34,443 nt of DNA, taken from positions 1 to 34,443 of the forward strand of contig JAZQER010000049.1 in assembly GCA_045539095.1 (NCBI GenBank). Reading direction: 5' to 3'. This stretch comes from SFWF01 sp045539095 (GTDB taxonomy: Bacteria; Bacillota; Clostridia; Oscillospirales; Acutalibacteraceae). Numbering within the stretch: position 1 is the stretch's first letter; the number at the start of each line of letters is the position of its first letter. Position numbers and translations under genes: made by a program. Under the pieces are notes generated by a model. The model saw only the letters and a list, made by a program, of their open reading frames with translations. It was not told where the DNA came from and ran no database searches. This document shows, piece by piece, positions 23,920 to 30,874 of the stretch.

Positions 23920-24723
23920 ATGAAAAATTTGAAAATCGGTTTTATTGGATGCGGGAATATCGCAATGGCAATTATATCCGGTGCTTTAAAATCAGGTTAC
24001 ATAAAATCAGATAATTTATATCTTTTCGATACTGATTCTGAAAAATATAAGCATTTTTCTTTCGAGGGAGCAACCTCTTGTGCTTCTGCGGAAGAGGTTG
24101 TACAATGCTGTAACTATGTTTTTTTAACGGTAAAGCCCCAAATATATGATACAGTTTTAGAACAGATTCGTAATGTATCTCACGGTGTCTGCTTTGTTGC
24201 AGTTGCAGCGGGTATAACTGTTTCCCACATAAAGCAGGTTTTAGGGTTTGATTCTGCGGTTATCAGAGTAATGCCCAATACTCCTCTTATGTATGGAATG
24301 GGAGCTTCGGCTCTTGTAAAACAGGCCCCTGTTACTGACAGTCAGTACGATTTCATTAAAGGATTCTTTTCTTGTAGCGGAATTACCGTTGATGTCGATG
24401 AAGATGAGATCAATACCGTAACAGCTATCAGTGGCAGCGCGCCGGCGTATGCATTGCGTTTTGCTAAAAATCTTATTCAGTTTGCAATAGAAAACGGAAT
24501 GTCCGAAGATAATGCAAAGGCTCTGGTTTTACAGACACTGTCGGGCAGCGCTTTTATGGCAAAGTCTTCTTTAAACGACATTGATGCACTGATTAAAAAT
24601 GTAACTTCGCCTAACGGTACAACCTATGCAGGTCTTTGCTCTATGGATGAGAACAATTTTGACGGCGTGCTTAATGCTTGTCTTGGAGCTACATTAAAAC
24701 GTGCTGAAGAGCTTACTAAATAG
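23920..24723 (+). CDS. proC: Pyrroline-5-carboxylate reductase
   Basis: A 267-aa protein from ATG 23920 (AGGCGG seven bases upstream). An earlier in-frame start at 23899 lies within the expected promoter/leader. The N-terminal NAD(P)-binding motif is GFIGCGNIAMAI, then LTVKPQ and VIRVMPNTP. The C-terminal helical dimer domain carries AISGSAPAY and TSPNGTTYAGL, a normal ProC signature. It catalyses the last step of proline synthesis. It leads a unit with spoIIM and xerD, without a terminator between. Confidence 0.95.
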   Translation: MKNLKIGFIGCGNIAMAIISGALKSGYIKSDNLYLFDTDSEKYKHFSFEGATSCASAEEVVQCCNYVFLTVKPQIYDTVLEQIRNVSHGVCFVAVAAGITVSHIKQVLGFDSAVIRVMPNTPLMYGMGASALVKQAPVTDSQYDFIKGFFSCSGITVDVDEDEINTVTAISGSAPAYALRFAKNLIQFAIENGMSEDNAKALVLQTLSGSAFMAKSSLNDIDALIKNVTSPNGTTYAGLCSMDENNFDGVLNACLGATLKRAEELTK

Positions 24724-24780
24724 AGTAATATTTTTCTTAGTTCCTTCATATTTTGAAATATAAAAAATGGAGGAATTTTC

Positions 24781-25404
24781 ATGAATAGGACAGCTTCTAT
24801 AAGACTTACAGGACTGAATGTTGGCTACTTAAAAGAAAATCTGGCTTTTATACTTCTTTTTCTTTTAACAGTTGCGTCTATTTTAGTCGGTGTATTATCT
24901 ATCGGCACTGATTCAATCAATTCGGCAACCGTTGAGATGTTTAACGACCATGTGCTCGCAAGGAATGATAACAGCTTTTTTAAAGCATTTATCTCTTCGT
25001 TATTCTCACTTTTAAAATATCCGATTATTTCTTTTTTGTGCGGTACATCTGTTTTAGGGCTTGTTATTTCGCCGCTTTCACTTTCCTTAACAGCTTTTTG
25101 GTACGGGGCTCTTGCGGGTTATGTTTATTATACATATGGCATCTCAGGTATAGTCTACAACCTTTTTGTTTTAATATTGCCGACTATTATTCTCTTGTTT
25201 TCATTGCTTTTGTCAGTACAGGAGAGTATTAAATTTTCAAAGCTAATTGCAACTATGTGTATCAAAGAGACCAGACCGATTAATCTGTATACACATTTCA
25301 GGAGCTTTTGCATGAAGCATATAGTGTTGCTCCTGCCTATTATTTTTGCATCTCTTCTTGACACAGCACTTTTTAATCTTTTTGAGAAATATTTCAATTT
25401 TTAA
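24781..25404 (+). CDS. spoIIM: SpoIIM family membrane protein
   Basis: A 207-aa polytopic membrane protein with about five helices: one after the N-terminal leader (AFILLFLLTVASILVG), then a soluble loop, and four in the C-terminal two thirds (including SVLGLVISP and LILPTIILLFSLLL). Size and layout match SpoIIM, a partner of SpoIID and SpoIIP in the complex that drives engulfment. The neighbour xerD supports this: spoIIM lies close to xerD in Bacillus too. Sequence motifs are weak, so this is partly from context. GGAGG precedes the ATG. Confidence 0.7.
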   Translation: MNRTASIRLTGLNVGYLKENLAFILLFLLTVASILVGVLSIGTDSINSATVEMFNDHVLARNDNSFFKAFISSLFSLLKYPIISFLCGTSVLGLVISPLSLSLTAFWYGALAGYVYYTYGISGIVYNLFVLILPTIILLFSLLLSVQESIKFSKLIATMCIKETRPINLYTHFRSFCMKHIVLLLPIIFASLLDTALFNLFEKYFNF

Positions 25405-25421
25405 AGTGAAGGAATATTAAA

Positions 25422-26309
25422 ATGCAGAATTACATTTTAGATTTCGAGGCATATCTTAAAAGTGTAAAAAGATCATCTAAAAACACGCTTGAATCGTATT
25501 TGCGCGATATCGGGCAGTTTTCTGCATATTGTTCTTCAAATAAGCTAAATAGTCTGGAATCAATCGATTCTGATGTAATTGAAAAGTATTTTGAATACCT
25601 CACTGTTCTTGGAAAATCACAATCGACTGTCACAAGGTGCGCAGCGTCACTTAGAGCGTATTTTATTTTCCTATGCTCTAATGGACGAATAGCAACAAAC
25701 CCTATAGGAAAAGTTAAAGTTAAAACCGCCCAAAAGAAACTGCCGGAGATTCTTACGGGCAAAGAGGTCTTAAAACTGCTCTCTCAACCCTCAGGTAATG
25801 ACTATAAGAGCATAAGAGACAAAGCTATGCTTGAGCTTTTGTATGCTACGGGAATTAAGGTGTCTGAGCTTATTGAGCTTACTGTGCCCGAAGTAAATAT
25901 ACAAATAGGCATACTTAACCTTCAATCGGCAAAGAATAACAGAATTGTTCCCATATATCCGGGGGCGATTAAAACACTTACTAATTACATATTGAATGTA
26001 CGCCCTGCGATAATCAGCAACATCGAAGAAGAGCGTCTGTTTACTAATATGAACGGAGAAGCGCTTTCGCGTCAGGGCTTCTGGAAGATAGTAAAGCATT
26101 ATGCCGATATGGCAAAGATAGACAAGGATATTACACCGCATACCTTGCGTCATTCCTTTGCGGCGCATCTTCTTGAGAATGGTGCTGATATTAAGGATAT
26201 AAAAGAAATGCTCGGACATGCAGATATATCTACAACTCAGATGTATGCTCAGCTTATGAAGAATAAATATGCGCAAGATTATAGAAAATTTCATCCTCTT
26301 GCAAAATAA
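25422..26309 (+). CDS. xerD: XerD-type tyrosine recombinase with Lys at the first catalytic Arg
   Basis: A 295-aa protein with an N-terminal SAM-like core-binding domain (1-105) and a catalytic domain. Active-site residues H240 and R243 (HTLRHSFA), H266 (LGHADIS) and the nucleophile Y275 are present. The first catalytic Arg, normally in ATGLRVSEL, is Lys146 here (ATGIKVSEL; codon AAG at 25857-25859). XerD resolves chromosome dimers with XerC. Placement after spoIIM is the normal chromosomal position, not a mobile-element setting. The Arg-to-Lys change leaves open whether it is a standard resolvase; see findings. Confidence 0.85.
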   Translation: MQNYILDFEAYLKSVKRSSKNTLESYLRDIGQFSAYCSSNKLNSLESIDSDVIEKYFEYLTVLGKSQSTVTRCAASLRAYFIFLCSNGRIATNPIGKVKVKTAQKKLPEILTGKEVLKLLSQPSGNDYKSIRDKAMLELLYATGIKVSELIELTVPEVNIQIGILNLQSAKNNRIVPIYPGAIKTLTNYILNVRPAIISNIEEERLFTNMNGEALSRQGFWKIVKHYADMAKIDKDITPHTLRHSFAAHLLENGADIKDIKEMLGHADISTTQMYAQLMKNKYAQDYRKFHPLAK

Positions 26310-26343
26310 ACCGCAGAAGCTTACCGTTGTCTGCGGTTTTATA
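26308..26343 (+). terminator. Intrinsic terminator after xerD
   Basis: A 10-bp stem AAACCGCAGA / TCTGCGGTTT (26308-26317 with 26330-26339), a 12-base loop and a short T run. It closes the proC-spoIIM-xerD unit just ahead of a strong new promoter. Confidence 0.82.
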
Positions 26344-26349
26344 TTATAC

Positions 26350-26378
26350 TTGACAAACCCTATGTTTACAGTTATAAT
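26350..26378 (+). promoter_or_regulatory. Perfect consensus sigma-A promoter for the amino acid ABC operon
   Basis: TTGACA (26350-26355), 17 bp, TATAAT (26373-26378), all consensus. Transcription should start near 26385. Directly downstream, TTTAGT-TT-ACTAAA (26394-26407) is an exact inverted repeat between the start site and the ribosome site, a plausible operator. Confidence 0.88.
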
Positions 26379-26421
26379 TTACTATATTATTACTTTAGTT
26401 TACTAAATTGGAGGAATTATC

Positions 26422-27216
26422 ATGAAAAGAATTTTAGCACTCGTTATGGCTCTCTTACTTACAGTATTTTGCTTTGTAGGCTGCCAAAAGAAGGATGATG
26501 AGTCTACAGCTCTTATTGTTGTTGCTGAAAAAGGCTCCGCTGGTGAAGGCGTTGCTAAGACCCTTGCAGATTATGAATACACTGCAGTAGATACTCAAGC
26601 AAAAGCTCTTATGGAGGTTAGCGCCGGAACTGCCGATGCCGCTATCGTTGACTATGTTATGTCTATCGGCTCAATTGGCGAGGGAACAGACTATGAAAAT
26701 CTTGTTGTAAGCGGTGACGGCTATAATCCTGAAAGCTACGGTATTGCTTTCAGAAAAGGCTCAGACTTTACCGCAAAGGTCAATGAAGCAATAAAGGCCC
26801 TGAAGGACGAAGGAAAGCTCGAACAGATTGGTAAAAAGTATAAGCTCGATACTCTTATTACTGCTAATGAGACCTTTGATGCGTTTGAGAAGGCTGCAAC
26901 CGATTCTGATTATGATTACATAATGAATAAGGGTGAGCTCGTTATAGGCATCACTTATTTCGCTCCTATGAATTATAAGAACGAAGACGGAGAGCTTATA
27001 GGTTTTGAGACCGAGTTTGCAAAGGCCGTTTGCGAGAAGCTTGGACTTACAGCTAAGTTTGTTGAGATTAACTGGAATGCTAAGGAAACCGAGCTTGCCG
27101 CTAAGAATATCGACTGCATCTGGAACGGTATGACTATTGATGATGATAGAAAAGCAAATATGTCTATCACTATTCCTTATATGCAGAATAAGCAGGTTAT
27201 GGTTGTTAAGAAGTAA
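26422..27216 (+). CDS. Amino acid ABC transporter binding lipoprotein, circularly permuted
   Basis: A 264-aa extracellular lipoprotein. The signal peptide ends at Cys21 (CFVGC lipobox). Motifs of the SBP_bac_3 fold are all present but in a rotated order. First come the normally middle and late parts: EKGSAGE (36-42), AGTADAAIVDY (68-78) and YGIAFRKGSDF to GKLEQIGKKY (106-140). After a linker (141-168) comes the normal N-terminal part: GELVIGITYFAP (171-182), GFETEFAKAVCEKLG (194-208) and NGMTIDDDRKANMSI to PYM (235-254). R243 and D77 match the residues that hold the alpha-carboxylate and alpha-amino groups. It is followed by permease and ATPase genes, so it is probably functional. The ligand is likely a polar amino acid. 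Confidence 0.9.
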   Translation: MKRILALVMALLLTVFCFVGCQKKDDESTALIVVAEKGSAGEGVAKTLADYEYTAVDTQAKALMEVSAGTADAAIVDYVMSIGSIGEGTDYENLVVSGDGYNPESYGIAFRKGSDFTAKVNEAIKALKDEGKLEQIGKKYKLDTLITANETFDAFEKAATDSDYDYIMNKGELVIGITYFAPMNYKNEDGELIGFETEFAKAVCEKLGLTAKFVEINWNAKETELAAKNIDCIWNGMTIDDDRKANMSITIPYMQNKQVMVVKK

Positions 27217-27236
27217 TTTGGAGTTAAGTTAATTTT

Positions 27237-27884
27237 ATGGAAATGTTTGAGAAAGTCACGAGCGACCTTCTCGTCGGTTTTGTTGAAAATTGCGAACTGT
27301 TTGTAATGACCTTGTTATTTTCCTTACCTTTAGGACTGATCATCACATTCGGTTCAATGACAAAATTTAAACCCTTGGCTTGGCTTACCAAAACTATTGT
27401 CTGGATCATCAGAGGAACTCCTCTGATGCTCCAGATTTTTGTGGTTTTTTATGTTCCGGGTCTTGTTTTTGATACACCGATGAGAAACAGAATGTTAGCG
27501 GCACTTATTGCATTTGTTATCAATTACGCCTGCTATTTCTCCGAAATTTATAGAGGCGGAATTCAAAGTATATCAAAAGGGCAGTATGAAGCAGGTCAGG
27601 TGCTTGGTATGTCCAAGACACAAACCTTCTTTAGGGTAGTCCTCCTTCAAGTAGTTAAGAGGATTGTTGCGCCTATGAGTAACGAGATAATTACTCTTGT
27701 AAAGGATACTTCACTTGCACGTATTATAGCTGTATCCGAGATACTTATGTGCGCAGAACGCTTTACGGGAAAAGGACTCATTTGGCCCCTTTTCTATACG
27801 GGGGTCTTCTTCCTTGCGTTCAACGGTGTTCTGACACTTCTGTTTGGACGAATTGAAAAGAAATTAGATTATTTTAGGAGTTAG
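27237..27884 (+). CDS. Polar amino acid ABC transporter permease
   Basis: A 215-aa protein with about five membrane helices. The EAA loop that contacts the ATPase is seen as GQYEAGQVLGMSKTQTFFRVVLLQ, in two blocks around residues 118-140. RGTPLMLQIFVVFY early in the protein is typical of the HisM/GlnP family. Only one permease is present, so a homodimer is expected. GGAG at 27220-27223 is 13 bases before ATG 27237. It lies between the binding protein and the ATPase in one operon. Confidence 0.93.
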   Translation: MEMFEKVTSDLLVGFVENCELFVMTLLFSLPLGLIITFGSMTKFKPLAWLTKTIVWIIRGTPLMLQIFVVFYVPGLVFDTPMRNRMLAALIAFVINYACYFSEIYRGGIQSISKGQYEAGQVLGMSKTQTFFRVVLLQVVKRIVAPMSNEIITLVKDTSLARIIAVSEILMCAERFTGKGLIWPLFYTGVFFLAFNGVLTLLFGRIEKKLDYFRS

Positions 27885-27887
27885 CAT

Positions 27888-28685
27888 ATGGCATTGTTAG
27901 AAGTTAGAAACATTAAAAAAAGCTTCGGCAAGGTCGATGTGCTTAGAGGCATCTCCTTTGACCTTGACGAAGGAAAAGTCATTTCTATTATCGGTTCTTC
28001 AGGTAGCGGAAAGACAACCCTTCTTCGTTGCATCACAGGACTTGAAACTGCTGATGCGGGATATATTTCTGTCGGCGACCGAGTTACCTATGACAGCGAA
28101 AGGAAGGACAAACTTTCTAAGGATGCAAAACGTCAGAATCAGTTATGTACAGGTCTTGTTTTTCAATCCTTTAATTTATTTCCTCAATACACTGTGCTTG
28201 ATAATGTTCTGTTAGCGCCGAAACTTGCTCTAAAAGAAAGACTTAAAAAAGAAAAAGCTGGCCACGATGTAAAGAAAGCAGAGCTTGAAAAGCTGACGGC
28301 TGACGCTATGAATGTTATTGAGTCTGTTGGCCTTTCTGAAAAAATTGAGAACTATCCTTGTGAGCTTTCCGGCGGACAGCAGCAGCGAGTTGCTATCGCT
28401 AGGGCTTTAATGCTTTCGCCGAAAGTACTTTGCTTTGATGAACCAACGAGTGCTCTTGACCCTGAGATTACGGGAGAGGTTCTAAAGGTTATCAGCTCGC
28501 TTGCAAAGCAGGGAAGAACTATGATAATTGTAACTCACGAAATGGGCTTTGCAAAAGAGGTCTCTGATGAGGTCATCTTTATGGATGACGGATTTATTGC
28601 CGAACAGGGAACACCCTCAGACATTTTTGATTCTCCTAAGTGCGAACGCCTTAAAATGTTCCTTAACTCAACCCTCAGGATGTAA
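27888..28685 (+). CDS. Polar amino acid ABC transporter ATPase
   Basis: A 265-aa ATPase. Walker A is GSSGSGKT (36-43), Q-loop VFQSFNLFPQ, signature LSGGQQQRVAIARAL, Walker B CFDEPTSALDPE and switch His in IVTHEMGFA. This is the GlnQ/HisP type. Two charged inserts (about DSERKDKLSKDAKRQ and KERLKKEKAGHDVKKAE) make it longer than the usual 240 aa. It is three bases after the permease and is followed by a terminator at 28696. Confidence 0.94.
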   Translation: MALLEVRNIKKSFGKVDVLRGISFDLDEGKVISIIGSSGSGKTTLLRCITGLETADAGYISVGDRVTYDSERKDKLSKDAKRQNQLCTGLVFQSFNLFPQYTVLDNVLLAPKLALKERLKKEKAGHDVKKAELEKLTADAMNVIESVGLSEKIENYPCELSGGQQQRVAIARALMLSPKVLCFDEPTSALDPEITGEVLKVISSLAKQGRTMIIVTHEMGFAKEVSDEVIFMDDGFIAEQGTPSDIFDSPKCERLKMFLNSTLRM

Positions 28686-28695
28686 ATTTGATAAA

Positions 28696-28726
28696 AAAAT
28701 CACAGTAGAAAACTACTGTGATTTTT
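28696..28726. terminator. Bidirectional terminator between ABC operon and M20 gene
   Basis: A perfect stem AAATCACAGTAG / CTACTGTGATTT with an AAAA loop and A/T runs on both sides. It overlaps the stop codon of the convergent M20 amidohydrolase gene at 28713-28715. Confidence 0.85.
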
Positions 28727-29921
28727 CATTATCCAATGCGAGCGCCGAAAGGGCTGCCGCACCGAAAATCAGAGAATCCTCATTAAAGATTACCTTGGGA
28801 TGATGAAGGGGATAGCAATAGCCCTCATCGGTACTACCTGCTGATATTCCTATCATTAATGATGGAACTTTATTAGAATAATATGCAAAATCTTCGGAAC
28901 CGGAAGTTCGTTGTTTCTGACTCGAGGATTTTTTTAATTCATCTGATGTTTTTATCATATCCTTATCAAATATATTTGTAAGGGTCTTAAATGCATTCTC
29001 AGCGAGTTTACTGTCATTTTTTAAACAAGGACAAGATGAAGTAAATTCGATTCTTACGTTTGATTTTAACGCTCTGGCTGCGTTTTCACAAATTCTTTGC
29101 AAAGACATCTTCATTAATTTCCGTGTATTTTCGTCAAAAGCACGCAAAGTCCCCTTTATAAATGCCTTTTCAGGCACAACGTTATGCGTATTTCCGGCGT
29201 TTATGCACCCTATAGATAGTGTTGCCGTTTCATTCATCGAAATCTCCCTGGTTTTTATAGTATCAAGCATTGTTACAATGTGCACAGCTGTGATTATAGG
29301 ATCTACACCCGTGTTTACCATTGCACCGTGACAGCCCTTTCCGATTATTTCAATCTCAAAATAATCGGTCGAAGGCGCGCTTATTCCGTTGCTGATAATC
29401 ATAGTGCCGCTTTTAAAGGGTGAATTTACTATAGTATGGAGCATATATGCTTTCTCTACTGTTGGATCATCAAGAATACCGTTCTCTATCATATTCTTTG
29501 CTCCTTCAAGTATCTCTTCGGCAGGCTGAAAAACAAGTTTCACAGTTTTTTTGAGCTTGCTTTCATGCTTTTTAAGAATTTTTGCGGCTCCAAGCAACAT
29601 TGCCGTGTGCATATCATGTCCGCATCCATGCATATTTTTTTCACTTTTAAAAAATAGGTCAGTGTCTTCTTTTATAGGCAGCGCATCTGTGTCCGCCCTT
29701 AACAGTACAGCTTTGCTATCTGTCGAGTTTTTTCCGATAAGGCAACATACTCCGTTATTGCCAAATATATGTGGTTTTAAATCTAATTGTTCTAATACCT
29801 TAATTATATATTCAACTGTTTTACTTAGCTCAAAACCAACCTCAGCATTTGAATGTAAATATCTTCTGTGTTCAATCATATCTTCTTTTATGCTCTTTGC
29901 ATCATCAAATAAAAAAGCCAT
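28713..29921 (-). CDS. M20 family amidohydrolase
   Basis: A 402-aa metallopeptidase-fold hydrolase from ATG 29921 (GAGGTG upstream on the minus strand). An in-frame ATG at 29951 lacks a ribosome site. Metal and active-site residues: C100, H102 and H105 in MHGCGHDMHTAM, E135/E136 in FQPAEE, and SEDFAYY near the C terminus. Dimerisation-domain motif is GKGCHGAMV. The family cleaves N-acyl amino acids (hippurate, N-acetyl-diaminopimelate, aminobenzoyl-glutamate); the substrate is not visible. It is the last gene of the TRAP-pfkB operon, so it might act on the imported compound. A 12-bp hairpin covers its start codon (see 29917-29949). Confidence 0.9.
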   Translation of the reverse strand: MAFLFDDAKSIKEDMIEHRRYLHSNAEVGFELSKTVEYIIKVLEQLDLKPHIFGNNGVCCLIGKNSTDSKAVLLRADTDALPIKEDTDLFFKSEKNMHGCGHDMHTAMLLGAAKILKKHESKLKKTVKLVFQPAEEILEGAKNMIENGILDDPTVEKAYMLHTIVNSPFKSGTMIISNGISAPSTDYFEIEIIGKGCHGAMVNTGVDPIITAVHIVTMLDTIKTREISMNETATLSIGCINAGNTHNVVPEKAFIKGTLRAFDENTRKLMKMSLQRICENAARALKSNVRIEFTSSCPCLKNDSKLAENAFKTLTNIFDKDMIKTSDELKKSSSQKQRTSGSEDFAYYSNKVPSLMIGISAGSTDEGYCYPLHHPKVIFNEDSLIFGAAALSALALDNEKSQ

Positions 29922-29949
29922 ATAATACACCTCAAATGTATTATATGGC
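29917..29949 (-). promoter_or_regulatory. Hairpin over the M20 translation start
   Basis: A perfect 12-bp inverted repeat (29917-29928 with 29938-29949, GCCATATAATAC / GTATTATATGGC) and a nine-base loop. On the minus-strand mRNA the loop (ATTTGAGGT) holds the ribosome site, and the 3' arm holds the ATG (29919-29921). Folding would hide the start codon. It could be a translational switch or a DNA operator. Confidence 0.6.
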
Positions 29950-29964
29950 AAATTATTTTATATA

Positions 29965-30864
29965 TTATAGCTTTTCGTAAATTCGCTTTATGTCCTCAGA
30001 GAGAGGCGGACAGGTACCTTCTGTCAAACATGCGGCAGAACCAAAGGCAACTGCAACCTTCAAGGCTTTTTCATTAGCGTAACCCTCAACCTTTGCTTTT
30101 ATAAATCCAGCTATCAAACTGTCGCCGGCGCCAATTGTTGAAATTGCTTGTATCTTAGGTGATCTAAGCGAAAAACACCCGTCGTTTCCGAGAAGGACAG
30201 CGCCGCGCTCTCCGAGTGAAATTATGACGTTTTCAACCCCGTTTGAATGTATTATCTCTGCTTTTTCTGCAGCAGCTGAAAGCGAATCAGTTTCTTGCTT
30301 AAAATAGTTGCTTATTTCTTGCTCATTTGGTTTTATGAGCCACGGAGAAAGCTCGTAAATATCATTTAGAGAAAAAGATCGAGAATCGATAACGATAAGT
30401 CCACCTTTTGATTTTAATCTACCAAGAAAACGCTTGACACTTTTCATAGAAACCCCGTCAGGAACACTTCCCGTGAAGGTTATAACGGTTTCGCAGTCTA
30501 CGATGATGTTATTGTAAATGTCATCGAGAACGCTGTCGTCAAGAGAGAAGCCGCAAAAACTTATCCTAGTCTCTTTCTTTCCGGTATGAATTGTCAAGTT
30601 TTCACGTATATTACCGTCTTTTTCGATTATGACGGTGTCGAGATCACTAACTAACTTTTTAAATTCCTTACCGTTTCCGCGTCCGAGAACAATTACCGCA
30701 GTGTTTTTGACTCCTGCAACATTAAGCGCGCGACTAATGTTAACGCCCTTTCCACCGGCATCCTTAGAGGTGACTGTTACTATATTTTCTCGATAAGCAG
30801 TAAAATCATCTGAGATAGCATGAAGGTCATAAGCAGGGTTAAGTGTTATAGTATATATTCTCAT
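29965..30864 (-). CDS. 1-phosphofructokinase family sugar-phosphate kinase (PfkB)
   Basis: A 299-aa ribokinase-fold kinase. It opens MRIYTITLNPAYDL with DAGGKGVNISRAL, the sugar-binding motif of 1-phosphofructokinase/tagatose-6-phosphate kinase. The C-terminal PfkB signature ISTIGAGDSLIAGF holds the catalytic Asp. No PTS fructose transporter or fruR is near. It starts 11 bases after the TRAP permease stop on the same strand, so it is co-transcribed with a transporter not known for sugars. FruK and LacC cannot be separated from sequence alone. Confidence 0.85.
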   Translation of the reverse strand: MRIYTITLNPAYDLHAISDDFTAYRENIVTVTSKDAGGKGVNISRALNVAGVKNTAVIVLGRGNGKEFKKLVSDLDTVIIEKDGNIRENLTIHTGKKETRISFCGFSLDDSVLDDIYNNIIVDCETVITFTGSVPDGVSMKSVKRFLGRLKSKGGLIVIDSRSFSLNDIYELSPWLIKPNEQEISNYFKQETDSLSAAAEKAEIIHSNGVENVIISLGERGAVLLGNDGCFSLRSPKIQAISTIGAGDSLIAGFIKAKVEGYANEKALKVAVAFGSAACLTEGTCPPLSEDIKRIYEKL

Positions 30865-30874
30865 ATGGGTTATC

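Noticed and set aside
25791..26294. 167-codon minus-strand reading frame opposite xerD
   Set aside because: It has no recognisable motif and lies wholly antisense to the recombinase gene, whose coding sequence explains the base pattern.
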